From positions 372,001 to 436,000 of the forward strand of contig MU867062.1 of assembly GCA_033725935.1 (NCBI GenBank): a DNA stretch of 64,000 nt. The letters are read 5' to 3'. Positions 9,391-21,230 of the stretch are shown here, in pieces. The translations under genes and the position numbers were made by a program. Each line of letters opens with the position of its first letter. Positions within the stretch are counted from its first letter, which is position 1. The notes under the pieces were generated by a model that was not told the DNA's origin, did no database searches, and was given only the letters and a program-made list of their open reading frames with translations. The DNA comes from Cladorrhinum sp. PSN259. Lineage: Eukaryota; Ascomycota; Sordariomycetes; Sordariales; Podosporaceae.

Positions 9391-12093
9391 TCAGTGATAA
9401 CCGTTCAACCCTCCCTTTCCACTGGCACTCGCCCTAGACACCGGCCGACTGCTACCCTTGGTGGGACTAGCTCTCCCTCCATTCAACACCTCGGCAGCCG
9501 ACTTCTCATCAGCAATCAACTTATCCATAAACTTGATATAGTCAAACTGCGCCTTGCCCCTATCAGTCTGCAAATCGGGTCCGGAAAAGGGAGGGATAAT
9601 GTCGACCAGCTTCTCAATAACCTCATCAGGCACAAGAGAATGCCTCAAATCCATCTCCGTCACATACGGCTTTCCGTCAGCCACCTCCCTGAAACTTTGG
9701 AACACCTGCTCAGCAGTATTCTGATCCTCCGTAGCCTCAACCATGAACCCAATAAACTGCTCAAACGTAACTCTGTCCCTCCCATTCGACGTGTCCAAAA
9801 AGTACTCGTGCGTCTCGTCCTCCGAGTAAACAAGACCCAGAGACGCCAGAGCGGCACTAAACTCCAACTCGGACAAAGAATTGCTGTCATCCCTATCAAA
9901 GTGCCTAAAGACAGACTCAAACTCCTCAAGCTGGATAGGCGTAAGGTTCGTCATGCTCCGTGCCACAATCTGGTTTTCCAGGAACGCCAACTTCTTCTGG
10001 ACGGACGACTTGACTAAAGACAGCTCGTAGCAGAGCTCGTCGTACGTGTAGGTAGTAAAATCATTCTCTTCGATGTTCGCTTCTTGGCACTTGGCATCAA
10101 CAGCAGCAATCGTCTTGAGGTAGGCATCCAGCGGCGCGAGATTCTCCGACAGCTTTCGAACGTGGTGTAGCTGGTCCTCTACGTCTCCTTCAAGACCTGA
10201 AATGGCTAGCTGCATGGTGTTGAGTGCCAGCGCAAAATCATTGGCTTTGTCAGCGAATGATTTCCTCAGAGCGTTTTTGATACTGTACACCTCATTGTTA
10301 GCCCGAGTTTGTTATTGTGACATAATGAAAGCACTTACTCTCTGATCGTCTCGTTGATAAGTTGACCTCTCACCATCTCGGACTTGGTCAGGGTAGTCCA
10401 CTCTCTATCTAGCGTTTCCAAGCTCAGCTCTGCTGGTGGATCGTATGGCCGCAGGCGGTATGTCCCCAGTTTGGTCTTAATATTACCCAACAACGTCGCC
10501 AGCTCGCTCTTCTCGGCAACCCACTCCCTTTTTACACCCCTCTTGTATGAAGCAAACTCGGCTGCTTGGGCTTTGGCATCAGCATATGTACCCTCGAACT
10601 TGGCACATTGCCAACTTTCCATCTGGGCACGAATTGCCTTCAGAAGTGCCGCCATCCTTCGCTCATATGCACTTTGCATCTCCCACGCGCCTTGCATGTT
10701 GTTGACGAACTTCTCGACGCGACGACCCGCATTCTCAACCTTCTCCATTTGAGAAAAGGCATGGAACCAGTAGGCGATATACGTCATCAGGGACCGCTCA
10801 TCGGGTTTGGCCACGTCGCACACATCTTCAACATCGAGCAGCTTGGGGATACCAATCTCCTTATGAGCGATATCGAACGCCATCTGCATGTTGCCTCGGT
10901 GGTCGGACTTATCGAGCGCCTCAAAATCGATCAAGTCGGGGCGGTGGATATCGAGAAGAGCGCAGAATGCAAGGCCGTCGTTCCAGCTGCCGCTGAAATC
11001 ACGTACGTCGACCTCGTCATAGCATGCTGTCTTGCGTTGACACCACAGTAGCAAGCCCTCCTTTGCCGTCATACCCTCCTCATTGATGTCGTTAATGGTG
11101 AAGCGCAGAATGAGTGTCCAGATCAGACCGAGAATAATCTTGCGATTGCCATCCACCACATCCTCGGCACCTATATTCGTCATCTGGATACCCCGGGATT
11201 TGATGAAGTCGAGTGCAAGGTTTGCATTTTCGAAGCGCTGCACGCGCAGCTTGGGTTTGGCGGCATATCTTCCGAGTGATTCGCTCGATAGACATTCGAG
11301 GAGGTGAATAAGAATGACCTGGAAGATATCAGAGGATGACAGAAATTAGCACAGACCCTTCCCTCGTCTTTGTCCGAACTGGTGTATGGGTGGCCAAAAC
11401 GGCACTTACACCATCGCTGAGGTCCTGCACCAGATCCTTGACCTCAAGGTTTCTGGCTTCCAACTTTGTGTTGAGCCATTTGGTAAACGTCTTTTGCTGG
11501 ACGGTAATCCAGCGCTGCTGCTCGGCGTAGGCCATCCTGGTCAGACCCTGTTCGTGGGGAGGTTCGGTTGCGGCGAGAGCTTCGGCCGGGGTCGAGGCCC
11601 GCTTGAAGCGGTTGTTCTTTTCCCTCTTTTTGGCGAGAGCTAGGCTTGTTGAGCCTGATCGCTGCAGTCGGGCGGCATGCAGCTGTTTGGCGTCTCGTCG
11701 GCTGCGAGTGGTGGTGACAGTGGCAGCGGCAGTGACGGGGCCGGTGACGGTGACGGGGAGCGGTGGGTTTGTACAGGGGGTAGAAAAGTGGCCCACAGGG
11801 CATTCGGTGTTGCTGCTAGTGCACGATGAAGCAGACGCGGTGCTGATAATGGAGTCTCGTCGATCAGAGGACCACGTCGAGTTTTCAGAAGTTGTCGAGG
11901 CTGATGATGCAACCGAGTACACCGATAGGGAGGATGGGCGGCCAGTGGAGTGCAGGGTCCTCTGTGCGGGTTGGCTCCCACTGACGCTGTCTGTGTGCTG
12001 TAAACAATCAAGATCAGGAAATCTCTCCCCTCCACTGTTGCTGGGCAGCTGTCCGCCAGCGGCACGAACCCCAACATGCCCCACTTCCGCCAT
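9391..12093 (-). CDS. Alpha-actinin (actin-bundling protein), 851 aa
   Basis: Alpha-actinin cross-links actin at cytokinetic rings and tips. Exons (minus strand): 12093-11410, 11318-10339, 10282-9391. Introns are 91 and 56 nt with GTAAGT donors. Joining gives the conserved CH1 run DLSDGVILIHLLE and then TIRDIKNAL at the second junction. Domain order: Ser/Thr-rich N-terminal extension (1 to about 190), CH1 (about 196-303), CH2 (about 312-415), a short rod typical of fungal alpha-actinins, then EF-hands. The first EF loop (D684 to E695, DRDDSNSLSELE) keeps all Ca2+ ligands. The second (near DTSNGRDRVTFE) is weaker. The N-terminal extension is unusual: most fungal homologues begin just before CH1. 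A start nearer CH1 with a different first exon is therefore possible. Family assignment is secure; the start is not. Confidence 0.9.
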
Positions 12094-14379
12094 GTTGCAG
12101 CTCGCTAGTGGTTGGCCCTTGCAGGTGGCAGATGGTGTGGTGTGGGATGATTTGTTTATCGACAAAAATAAGGTTGACAACAGCCTGGAGGTCCAAATCC
12201 CCAAAAAAGCTTCAGAAAACACAGGCGCTGCCAGAGCACACCAAAAAGCCAGAAACAATGATATATCCAAACACCAAAATCAGACATTAGGGGGCTTCTC
12301 GGGAGTTTATATTCTCTCACGCACATCACAATCCCCCAGCCGTTCCCTTGATGAGAGTCAGGTAAGTCAAGCCTGCTGATCCGCAGCGGGACAAATTCTT
12401 GGCGAACATGCACAGGCAATGTCGGGCTGAAACATCATCGAACCTAATGAACATCCTCTCTTCCTTCAGGCCCTTCGTTGTCCATGCACAATTTCTAGGG
12501 ATCACCATTTTCAACTGTCACAGATAGGTAGGAATTCAATCCGTCGTGGCGACTTCTGCTCGGCCTGAGTTCATCTTCATTTCACACCTAGTATATGTTG
12601 CTAGTCCGCAGAAAGAAGGAGCCACTGCCATGGGATGAACAGGTTTACTTAAAACTCTAGCTTGTACGAAAGCTATTCCTACAAAGAAATTGCAAGCGGC
12701 TTAGTCGAGTTATTTACGTGCCACCTCAGGATAATCCTAACATTATGCAGTCTAACCATGGAGCACCTACTGTGGAAAAGCACGATACCCCTTACACACC
12801 CGCACTTTGCCGGAGGTTGATAGACATGGGGCCAGGCCATCCAGCAGACGGCCCGTGGTTGCATGAATCTTGGGTCCACCAAGCGAACAGACTCCGACAG
12901 CCTCTGCTTCACATCCAGGCTGTGGATATTTAGCCATCAAAACTTACTTGATAATATGCTATTCCCTGTCATTGGGGGTTTTGTTGGCTGCCGAATAAGA
13001 CCCGAGTAAAATCCGTAGCGCAAGATGAAGGAACCTGGAATACCTAGGTTCTTGTGTAGTTTTCTTCTTCCTGATTGAGAGACTGGGCAGAGCATATGTC
13101 TGGTGTTGATGCAAGCAAATGATTGCCTTCCCCATTTTTTCGTTTCCTCAATTTATTTGTGACTGAACAAGATGGCTGACATGAACCTCCATATCATTGC
13201 ACTAGCACCGGTTGGTTGCAGTTGCGAATGTGGGTGTGGTTACTCATTTCTATGCTGGCTAGACAACTGCGAAGGAATGTTGGGTACTCAAAAGTTACAT
13301 ATTCACATCGCATAACTGCAGGAATGACCATGCCGAGTTAACATAGACAATAACTAGTCAATTTTTCATAACAACTGAATTTACTTTGCAGTGGCCGCCT
13401 TGCATCATGTTTTATGACGTTACTGGATGGTGTAGTTGATGAAGTTTGTCACACAGGCCGATATAAGAACACCCACGCTTGCTGGCTGCCAATCAGAATG
13501 CTGCATTGCACAGTCATCTCGCTCACTTGCTGACACGGCAGACCAGATGGTTAAATTACTCGCTTATAGCCCTATTACATGGATGTGCGTCCAGTGCACA
13601 GTCTTCAAATTCTCAACCAAGTTCAATGTTGCTAGTGTTCAGAGAGCTGCAAGGCCAGATGTAAGTCGCTCCATCACTGTGGCACTGTGGGTTTGACAAG
13701 ACGTTGCACAACCCCACATCATCCACCCGACTGCCGCTGTGGGTCTCAAACTGGACCAATTGAATGCAATGGACCCCTGCAGATCTTGTGAGGGATCTGG
13801 GCGGTGAGTTAGCTAGCGTGCTTGCCCCGCGATTCTGCCTGTGCCGAGTAACTTAAGCTCAACTTTTTTTTGACCTCGCTCCATCGCAACTCCATCAACA
13901 AACAACAAGCGATCTGTTCCCTTCCAGCATTTGCAGTATTTCCTTGGTTACCAACCAGCTGCAAAATTGGGTCCAATTGATCCGGATTGTTTCTTCGGGT
14001 AAGTACAGGTTTCACCTCTTCTTACACTTTACATCCCTCGATCGCAATTGTGGTCGCAACTTGTCGATGCAGCTGCAAGCCAGCTCCCCTATGCGTGGTC
14101 GCTTTACCCCGCCACATCCCCTTCTGTCTGGTCCTCAGCCTCTTCACTCTCGTCTTTCGTCCCAGCACCTCACCCAACATTGCGATCGCGAACGACCTTG
14201 CGTACTCTGCACCAGCGACCTCCAGCTAACTAAAATCAGATCACAGTTCTCCCGTCAATTGCTGCAGATCTTGCTGATATTCAGTAAACAATTTCTCACA
14301 CTCAGCATTCTCTCGATCGGTCACACCATCAAAATTACACCTTTCGAGAGTCGCCGAGTCGCGACACCACTACGCCAAC
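12094..14379. other. Intergenic between divergent alpha-actinin and PUS7 genes
   Basis: About 2.3 kb holding both promoters. Near 13999 there is a good donor (GTAAGTACAG) and several AG acceptors follow before the PUS7 ATG, so a 5' UTR intron is possible. Open frames here are short and lack domains. No RNA gene is seen. Confidence 0.5.
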
Positions 14380-17300
14380 ATGACTATGCGCTCAGGCAAC
14401 TTCATGCCTGCCGTGCGCGCCGATACAGAGAAGAGTCTAGGCATTCTTCAGCGGTCATCGCCTCTCAACTTCGGTTGGGTCGCTGATACTCGAAAGCGGT
14501 AAGTGTTATTTAAGTCATTCGTGCTACATCTGTCCAATTCACTCACACACCCTTTTGAAGCTACACGGACTTTCTCGTGTACGAGATCAAGAAGGATGGA
14601 ACCGTCATCCATCTTCACGATTATCAAGAGATCAAAGCTTCTGTCCAGCCCGAAAAGGCAGACAAGGTATGTATTCATGATATACTGGCATTGTATGGCT
14701 TATCTGACTTATCTCACCTGCAGAAACCGGAAACCACGGCTTCCGACTCCCTTGCCCTTGTTCTCCATACTGAACCATCTGAGCCTTCGCCGGAGCCGAT
14801 TATCGAAGTCTCAGCCGATGACCGTCAAAAGCTCGTCAACTTGGTTGGCGAGATAGCAACAGAGCAACTGGTTGAATTTGATCGCCGTATCCAGTCGAAG
14901 AAACCCATGGCGCCGGAGCAACGTACCGTGGTATTTGATGCAGGTACCGACAGAACACAGCGAACGCTCACCCATCAGGAGATTCGCCGGATTTTCCAAA
15001 GCCGCATGGAGACTACATCCGACAGTGCCGGTTTAATCACTACAACACAAGCCAAGTGGACCACTGCCAAGCGGAACAACAAGAATACTCGTACCAAGGG
15101 CCACGGCTCTCGCCGTGAGGATCGCTCGGATACTCACTCTAACGGTCGCTCCGATAATCCACGTTCATATGAATACGCGCAGAGCTATACCCAGCTTGGG
15201 GGAGATTATCTTCATATGACTCTGTACAAGGAGAACAAAGACACCATGGATGCCATCAACACAATTGCCCGACTGCTCAAGATCAAATCTTCAAACTTCG
15301 GATTCGCGGGAACCAAAGATCGCCGTGCTGCTACGACGCAACGTATCAGCATTTATCGCCAGAAATCACCGAGCCTGCTGTGGTTGAACACTCGCCTCGA
15401 TGTAGTCAAGATTGGCGACTTTAAGTATTCGGATAAACCACTTCAGTTGGGTGATCATGGCGGCAATGAGTTCGTCATCACCCTCAAAAACTGCCATCCG
15501 CAGAATGGTCACACGTGCTCTGTTGCCCAGCGCTTGAGGATGGTGCAGCAAGCTGTGGAGTGCGGATTGTCATATTTGAAGCACCACGGATACATCAACT
15601 ACTTTGGTCTCCAGCGATTCGGAACCTACTCGATTGGCACTCATCTTCTAGGTCTGAAGCTTCTCAAAGATGACTTTGAAGGTTTCATCGATGACATTAT
15701 GCATGTCGATGAGCACTACATCCAAGAGGCATTCAGCCGTCCCCCACCTCCGCCACAGGGTGCTCATGGCGCTAGACGGACGCCCGACAATAACCGCGAT
15801 GATATCGACCGCGCTCGTGCTATCACTTTGTGGAAGACAACCAAGCAGGCTGAGAAGGCGTTGGAAGTACTCCCCAAACGGTTCAGCTCAGAAACCGCTC
15901 TGATCCGCCATCTGGGTAGAAACTCGAAGGACTATACAGGCGCAATTCTGAGCATCACAAGAGGGCTCCGCATGATGTATCTCCATGCCTATCAGTCCTA
16001 CGTTTGGAACCACGTTGCCACTTATCGCTGGTCCAAGTATGGCTCCAAGGTCATTGTGGGCGATCTTATCTTGGTCAACGAGACAAGAAGCAAGTCTCCT
16101 GAAGGCGAGGTTGAGATCTATGATGATCTTGATGGAGAAGCCAACAACTTTGCTGAGGCTCATGTCCTAACTGCCGAGGAGGTTGCAAGCGGCAAATACA
16201 CCATCTTTGACGTTGTCTTGCCTCTTGCTGGCTATGACGTGCTGTATCCGAGGAATGATGTCGGCGAATATTACACCGAGTTCATGTCAAAGGATGGCAT
16301 TGATCCCCATAATATGCGCCGGCGTAACCGAGAATTCAGTCTGAGCGGTGCCTACCGTTACTTGCTCGGACGCTTCATCACCGAACCCCAGTATGCTATT
16401 CGTGCGTACGTCGATGATACGGAACAGATGTATCCCACCGACTTAGACTTCGCTACCCACAAGAAGAGATTGGCTAGGGAGGCGGAAGCAGCCAAAATGG
16501 GCAGCCAAGCGACCAACACGGGTGCATGGGCGGACTTCGCTGCCAACCCTGCCGTATACGATGCTGCTATCAACAATGCAGCAGAAATTCAGCGTCGGCG
16601 CAAAGCAGAAGAGGAGCTGTCTTCTACCAATGTAACAGTCACAAAAGAGACATGGGTCCAGACTGGCATTGATGGAAGTTCCAAGCGTGTTAAGCTCGCG
16701 CGTCATCATCAGCAGATTGAGACCCCCATCATCTCATTGAACTCACCAGCCGCCGAATCGGTGGTTGCAGAGCCGAGTGAGACCACTCCATCTATCAGAG
16801 ATGATGAGTCTGTCTTCAGTCCTATTGGAGGTGGAGGTGTTCCCCTTTATCCGAACACACGGGAGGTGCCGCCTCCGCCTTTCCCGGTCCTCAAGCAGGT
16901 CACGTCAGCATCGCGCAGTATCTCTGAGGCCTACTACGCTGATGGCGGTGATGATCCATTTGGTGATGAAAAGATTGCCGCTGAAGTTGGTGGCACCACA
17001 ACCCCTGAGGGACTCGAGATGATTGCTTCCAAGCTTTCACCTGACTTTAAGTTTGAGTTTGACAGCAAGAAATTTCACGCGGAGAATGACTCTACTGCTC
17101 TTGCCAAAACACCAAAGCAAGAGAGTGAACTTGTTGATGAAGCTGCTAAAGAGGCCAGCAAGGATGTCGACATGATCAATGCTGCCGTCCCCGGGAAGAA
17201 CGAGACCGTCATCAACGGTATTCCTCTCCCAGAGTGGCGCACTGTGTCGGATAACCCGTTGCTATCACTTCAAGAAATCAATACGGAGAATTTGGATCCG

Positions 17301-17399
17301 AAGGCGCGAAAGATCGCCGTCGTTCTCAAATTCCAATTGAAGCAGAGCAACTATGCGACGATTGTGTTGCGTGAGCTCATGGGCAATGTCCCTGAGTAG
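14380..17399 (+). CDS. PUS7: TruD-family tRNA pseudouridine synthase Pus7 (966 aa)
   Basis: Pus7 makes pseudouridine in tRNA (position 13, pre-tRNA-Tyr 35), U2 snRNA and mRNAs. Exons: 14380-14498, 14561-14666, 14724-17399. The first intron (62 nt) has a GTAAGT donor. The second (57 nt) has GTATGT, a CTGAC branch site and CTGCAG. It is a multiple of three with no stop, so the frame also reads through it. The start ATG at 14380 gives the usual N-terminus ending RKRYTDFLVYEI. The catalytic motif GTKDRRA carries Asp at about residue 274. The motif NYFGLQRFG lies near 367, and the conserved block RNSKDYTGAILSITRGLRMM near 475-495. The TruD insertion domain lies between them. A long acidic, Pro/Ser-rich segment (about 700-890) precedes the last conserved part and looks disordered. 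Identity is very secure. Confidence 0.95.
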
Positions 17400-19595
17400 C
17401 TGACTCGCAACCACTATATTCACCAAGATGAAGATGGTGATCAACTAGATCCTCTGATGCCATCTTCAAGAGGGAGTGATTTGCTTTGGGATGAAATCTC
17501 AGCAGTCTCAAATGCAATGCCCCTATCCACACTGGCTGCTCACTTGAGTCACTCTCTGTGGCACTACTGTACAGATTACATCCCACATTATTTTCTTTGG
17601 CCTTCACATCAGAGCGAAAAAGTCAGCATTTTCCTCGTCTCTCCTGTTTACAATACCATGGCCCACAATTCTTGTCTTATTCATCCAGGGGCCACCCCAT
17701 ACTCCATTATCATTGCTGCGGTACTTGTTCGTAACAACAACTTTCAACGAACATATTCTCATCATGGCGGTATCCTCTCCGGGACACACCTCGCCATTGT
17801 TTATGATGCCTCGACGGCCGGTTTTGTCCGAGCTGTCTTTATTTCGAGCGAATTTCTCGAGACTATTCTAATCAGTACGACACAGCAATCTGAGGGAAGA
17901 AAGAACATGCTCTGCACATTTTCTGCTACAAGGGTTGCATTTACTTGGAAACCTCCATTCGGAAACAGAAGCTTCCTGTCATTTGGTTAGTGACATGGGA
18001 TGTACAGAGCAACATTCTTTACTTCTTGAGGGTCTACAGCCGAGCATTGACCTGCATGTTGCAATGTCTCATCGATGTGGTTGCCATCTGTTTGGGGGCC
18101 ACGTTCTTTAACAGCTCCTATGAGTCTAGGGGCTTGTTTGTCACTTTTTCCTTCTTCTTTTTTCGAAAGAATATGTACAGAGAACCAAAAGGGGAGTAAC
18201 AAAGTTTGGTTTGCGCCTTGGACGGAGTGGCTGTCATTAGCTTGATAGCCACGCCTATCTTTGTCATCATCTAGTCCTCGATCTGACAACATGCCAGCAT
18301 GGAAGTTCTTGTTTCCTCTCCTTTTTTTTTCTTGAAAAAGGTTTCCGGCATTTCCGTTGACATATTCGGCCTTTCAATTTTCGATTTCTTCTTCCAGTTT
18401 TCCTTCGGCGTTCAGTATAGACAAGGACGGGACACGGTATGGGAATAGAGGAGAGAGTTTGGCTTGGCTTATGGGATTCAACTAGAGGAAACGGATGATA
18501 CCCCTTTGCGCTTTTGTTTTCACGTTTGGGTGGTGAGATTTGCTTTCAATTGGAGGGAGAAGGGAAAAAACAAAATCAGGTGTGTGTGGGATTAGATGGG
18601 TAATTCGCGATAATTGCGAAACAGAAACGGAAAAGGATTTATTTTTCACAACAAAATGGTGTGTTGGGAATAGGAATGGGCAAAAACCGAAAAGGTAAAA
18701 CGGAAAGAAATCGGCGGCTGTTCAGGTTGCCCTTTAGTTATTTATTTCCATAGCGAATGCGTTTTTACCAAATCTTCTTGTAGTTCTGATGTGACCGTGA
18801 ACCGCGTCGATGTGTCCAGTGTTGATTGACTGGGAGTTCTTGCCTGCGCCAAGTCGTCGATCAACAAAGTATACATGAGCTTTCTTCTCGATTATTCTCC
18901 GGAGAGAATAAAAATAGTTGACATCAAGTTGGGATTTTTATTATTGTCACATTTCCATCATCAGCACATTCAGTCGACTGCCGACTGATCTACATCACCC
19001 CTACATATGCAACTCATATTTCAATGTTTCCATTTCGGGAGTGGATATACTGATAGTATAGTATCTGTTTGGTCCCATTATCATAGTAAACCTTAAAGTA
19101 AACAAAAAAAAAAAAAAACATGACCAAAATCAAACACAAAAATCATGAAAAGTAAATAATAATCCGCTTGCTCTTTGGCTCTTTCTCTCTTTACCTTTCT
19201 CTCTTTTCCACCGCCCACAAAGTGAAGCCATATAAATATTTCATTTTGTTTGAAACACAACGTTCTTCGTTCTCCTCATCGAGATATATCCAGAAGAAAA
19301 AAAAAAGTCCAACCCAAACCGGCCTGCTCATTCCAGAAGTTCAACCCCGCCCTAGATAGAAAGATTTCCAATCCAGTTCCTGCCTGACCCTGTCCGTATA
19401 ACAGAAGAACAATTCATCTCATAATGAACGCTTTCCATAGCACCCGTCATATCCTGACTATTCCACCGTACAACCCAGACTCATTCGAATAAAAGCGCGT
19501 GATAGTACGTACCCTACGCCACTTCCCAAGAATCAACACCCTCTCTTGCTGATAGCCCCTTTTCCTCCCTTCCGCTACAATGCTGAGCAGGCTTT
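17400..19595. other. Convergent intergenic stretch, 2.2 kb
   Basis: 3' flanks of PUS7 and MKK1. It contains AT-rich DNA, a long A run near 19107-19120 and pyrimidine-rich sequence near 19180-19215. No domain-bearing open frame and no RNA gene are seen. Confidence 0.5.
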
Positions 19596-21230
19596 CTATG
19601 CCTTATCATCCCATCCCCAAACCTGAGCCAAGTACCGACTGATATTGACCCTCTTTGACCGCATCTCCAGCATCCAGGGGTGCTCAAGCATGCGCCAAGG
19701 GCTTGCGCGGCGGCTCGGATCTTTTTCAAGACTGTCATAGAAATTAGCCACAGAACAAATCCAAGGGGTCGACCAAAGAAAACATAAACATACCAGCACT
19801 CAATAAAATACTTGAAAGTATCGCTCCAAAAGATATTTGCGTCCGGCTCGTCCTTCAACTTGGGGATAGGCTGCCTGACAATGTACGTCAAAAGATCAAT
19901 AAGACCAGCCCTGGGCTGCATCTCTGTCCCGTCAGCAGGGAAGGGGAACCTGTGCTGCGCAACCTCGAGCAGCGTGACGCCCGTGGACCAAACATCCGAC
20001 GTGATGGTGTAAGACTGGCCAGTGATGCGCTCAGGAGCCATGTAATAGCTGGTTCCAATGAAGGTATTGGCGTCGCCTTTGGTCCCGAACTCGCCTGACA
20101 CACCAAAATCGCAGAGCTTGACGTCTCCGTTTCTGCACAGCAAGATGTTGCTGGGTTTGATATCACGATGGATGATCTTCTTGCCGTGGAGGTAGGTCAA
20201 GCCGCGCAGCACACCCTCGGCGACTTTGCCAAGGACTTTCTCGCCAGTACGTCCGCCAAGCCGCTTAACCTCCTTGTAGATGCTGTCGAGAGAGCCGCCC
20301 TCGCAAAACTCCATCGCGATGGAAATTGTTGCTGTTGCGGGGTCGACAAAGGCACCATAATACCGGCAGATATGTTCTGAGGCGCATTCCTTGTTGAATC
20401 CCAACTCGCGTATGATTTGCTTTTTAATGTCTGGGTCTGGGTTTGTTGTGATAATCTTTTGGTGATGTTAGTAAAGGAAAACTTCCCAACAGAAGAAAAC
20501 CGAAGCCGCTTACCTTGAGAGCAAAAATGGTCTTGCCGCCCTTCAGTTTACACCTCGTCACAGCACCTCCGGCACCCTCACCAAGACTCCCAAGCTCGAC
20601 GATCCTCTTCTCCATACTGACGATTCTCCAACCCTCGTCGTCTAAATCTTCCACGTCCAACGTCCTCGCCTTGTCCAAGCTGAGCTTGTCGAAATTTTCC
20701 AGCCCGTGCAGACTGCTTTCTCTTTCCATACCAACACTTTCGCTTGCGTTGGAGTAGAGCGAGCCAACAGCGGATACTGGGTCTCCTGTGTTTGTGTGTC
20801 TTGTCGGTCCGATGCCATATTGTTCGGCGAATGATAGAGCGCTAAACTGTGACCCGGCGCTGGTTGGGTTACTCGCGCGGCCGTCCATAGGTCCAAAGCT
20901 ACCACTCCTGCTGTGTGCTGCACTGCTCTCGCTTCCACCACTGGCGCTCTGTTGACTCAGAGCCTTGATCTCTTGGGGCGGGGCGACTGCGTTGCCCATA
21001 GGCGTTGCGAGGTGAAGGGTGAGCGCCGGCCGCCCAGGAGGCGCGGCTGGGTTTGATACTGGCTTTGCATTGGGTGATGGAGGGATAGCAAGCGCGAGAC
21101 CGAGGCGAGGAGTGCGTGGGCCGGAACGAGCGCCTGGGAGGGCTGGACGGAGGAGCGGTACGGGTGCAGACATCTTAGGAACGGATCCTGCTTGCGATGG
21201 GAGTTCGAGGGTAGGTTGCTGGGGCTGCAT
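19596..21230 (-). CDS. MKK1: MAP kinase kinase of the cell wall integrity pathway (504 aa)
   Basis: This is the dual-specificity kinase that activates the Slt2/Mpk1-type MAPK under cell-wall stress. Exons (minus strand): 21230-20514, 20455-19794, 19731-19596. Introns are 58 and 62 nt. An in-frame TTG lies just upstream, but the first ATG is 21230. Residues 1 to about 205 are Pro/Ser-rich and disordered, including a segment APVPLLRPALPG that I recall as typical of fungal Mkk1. The kinase domain has a glycine loop LGEGAGGAV, ATP lysine in FALK (K239, last codon of exon 1), HRDIKPSN (about 335-342) and DFG (about 355). The activation segment GTKGDANTFIGTSYYMAPE is typical of Mkk1/Mkk2 rather than Ste7 or Pbs2. 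Splicing restores the C-lobe IECCLEKDPSRR. Identity is very secure. Confidence 0.95.

Noticed and set aside
11603..12379. Plus-strand frame of 258 codons
   Set aside because: Antisense to the alpha-actinin N-terminal exon. No domain is visible, whereas the minus strand joins correctly to CH1.
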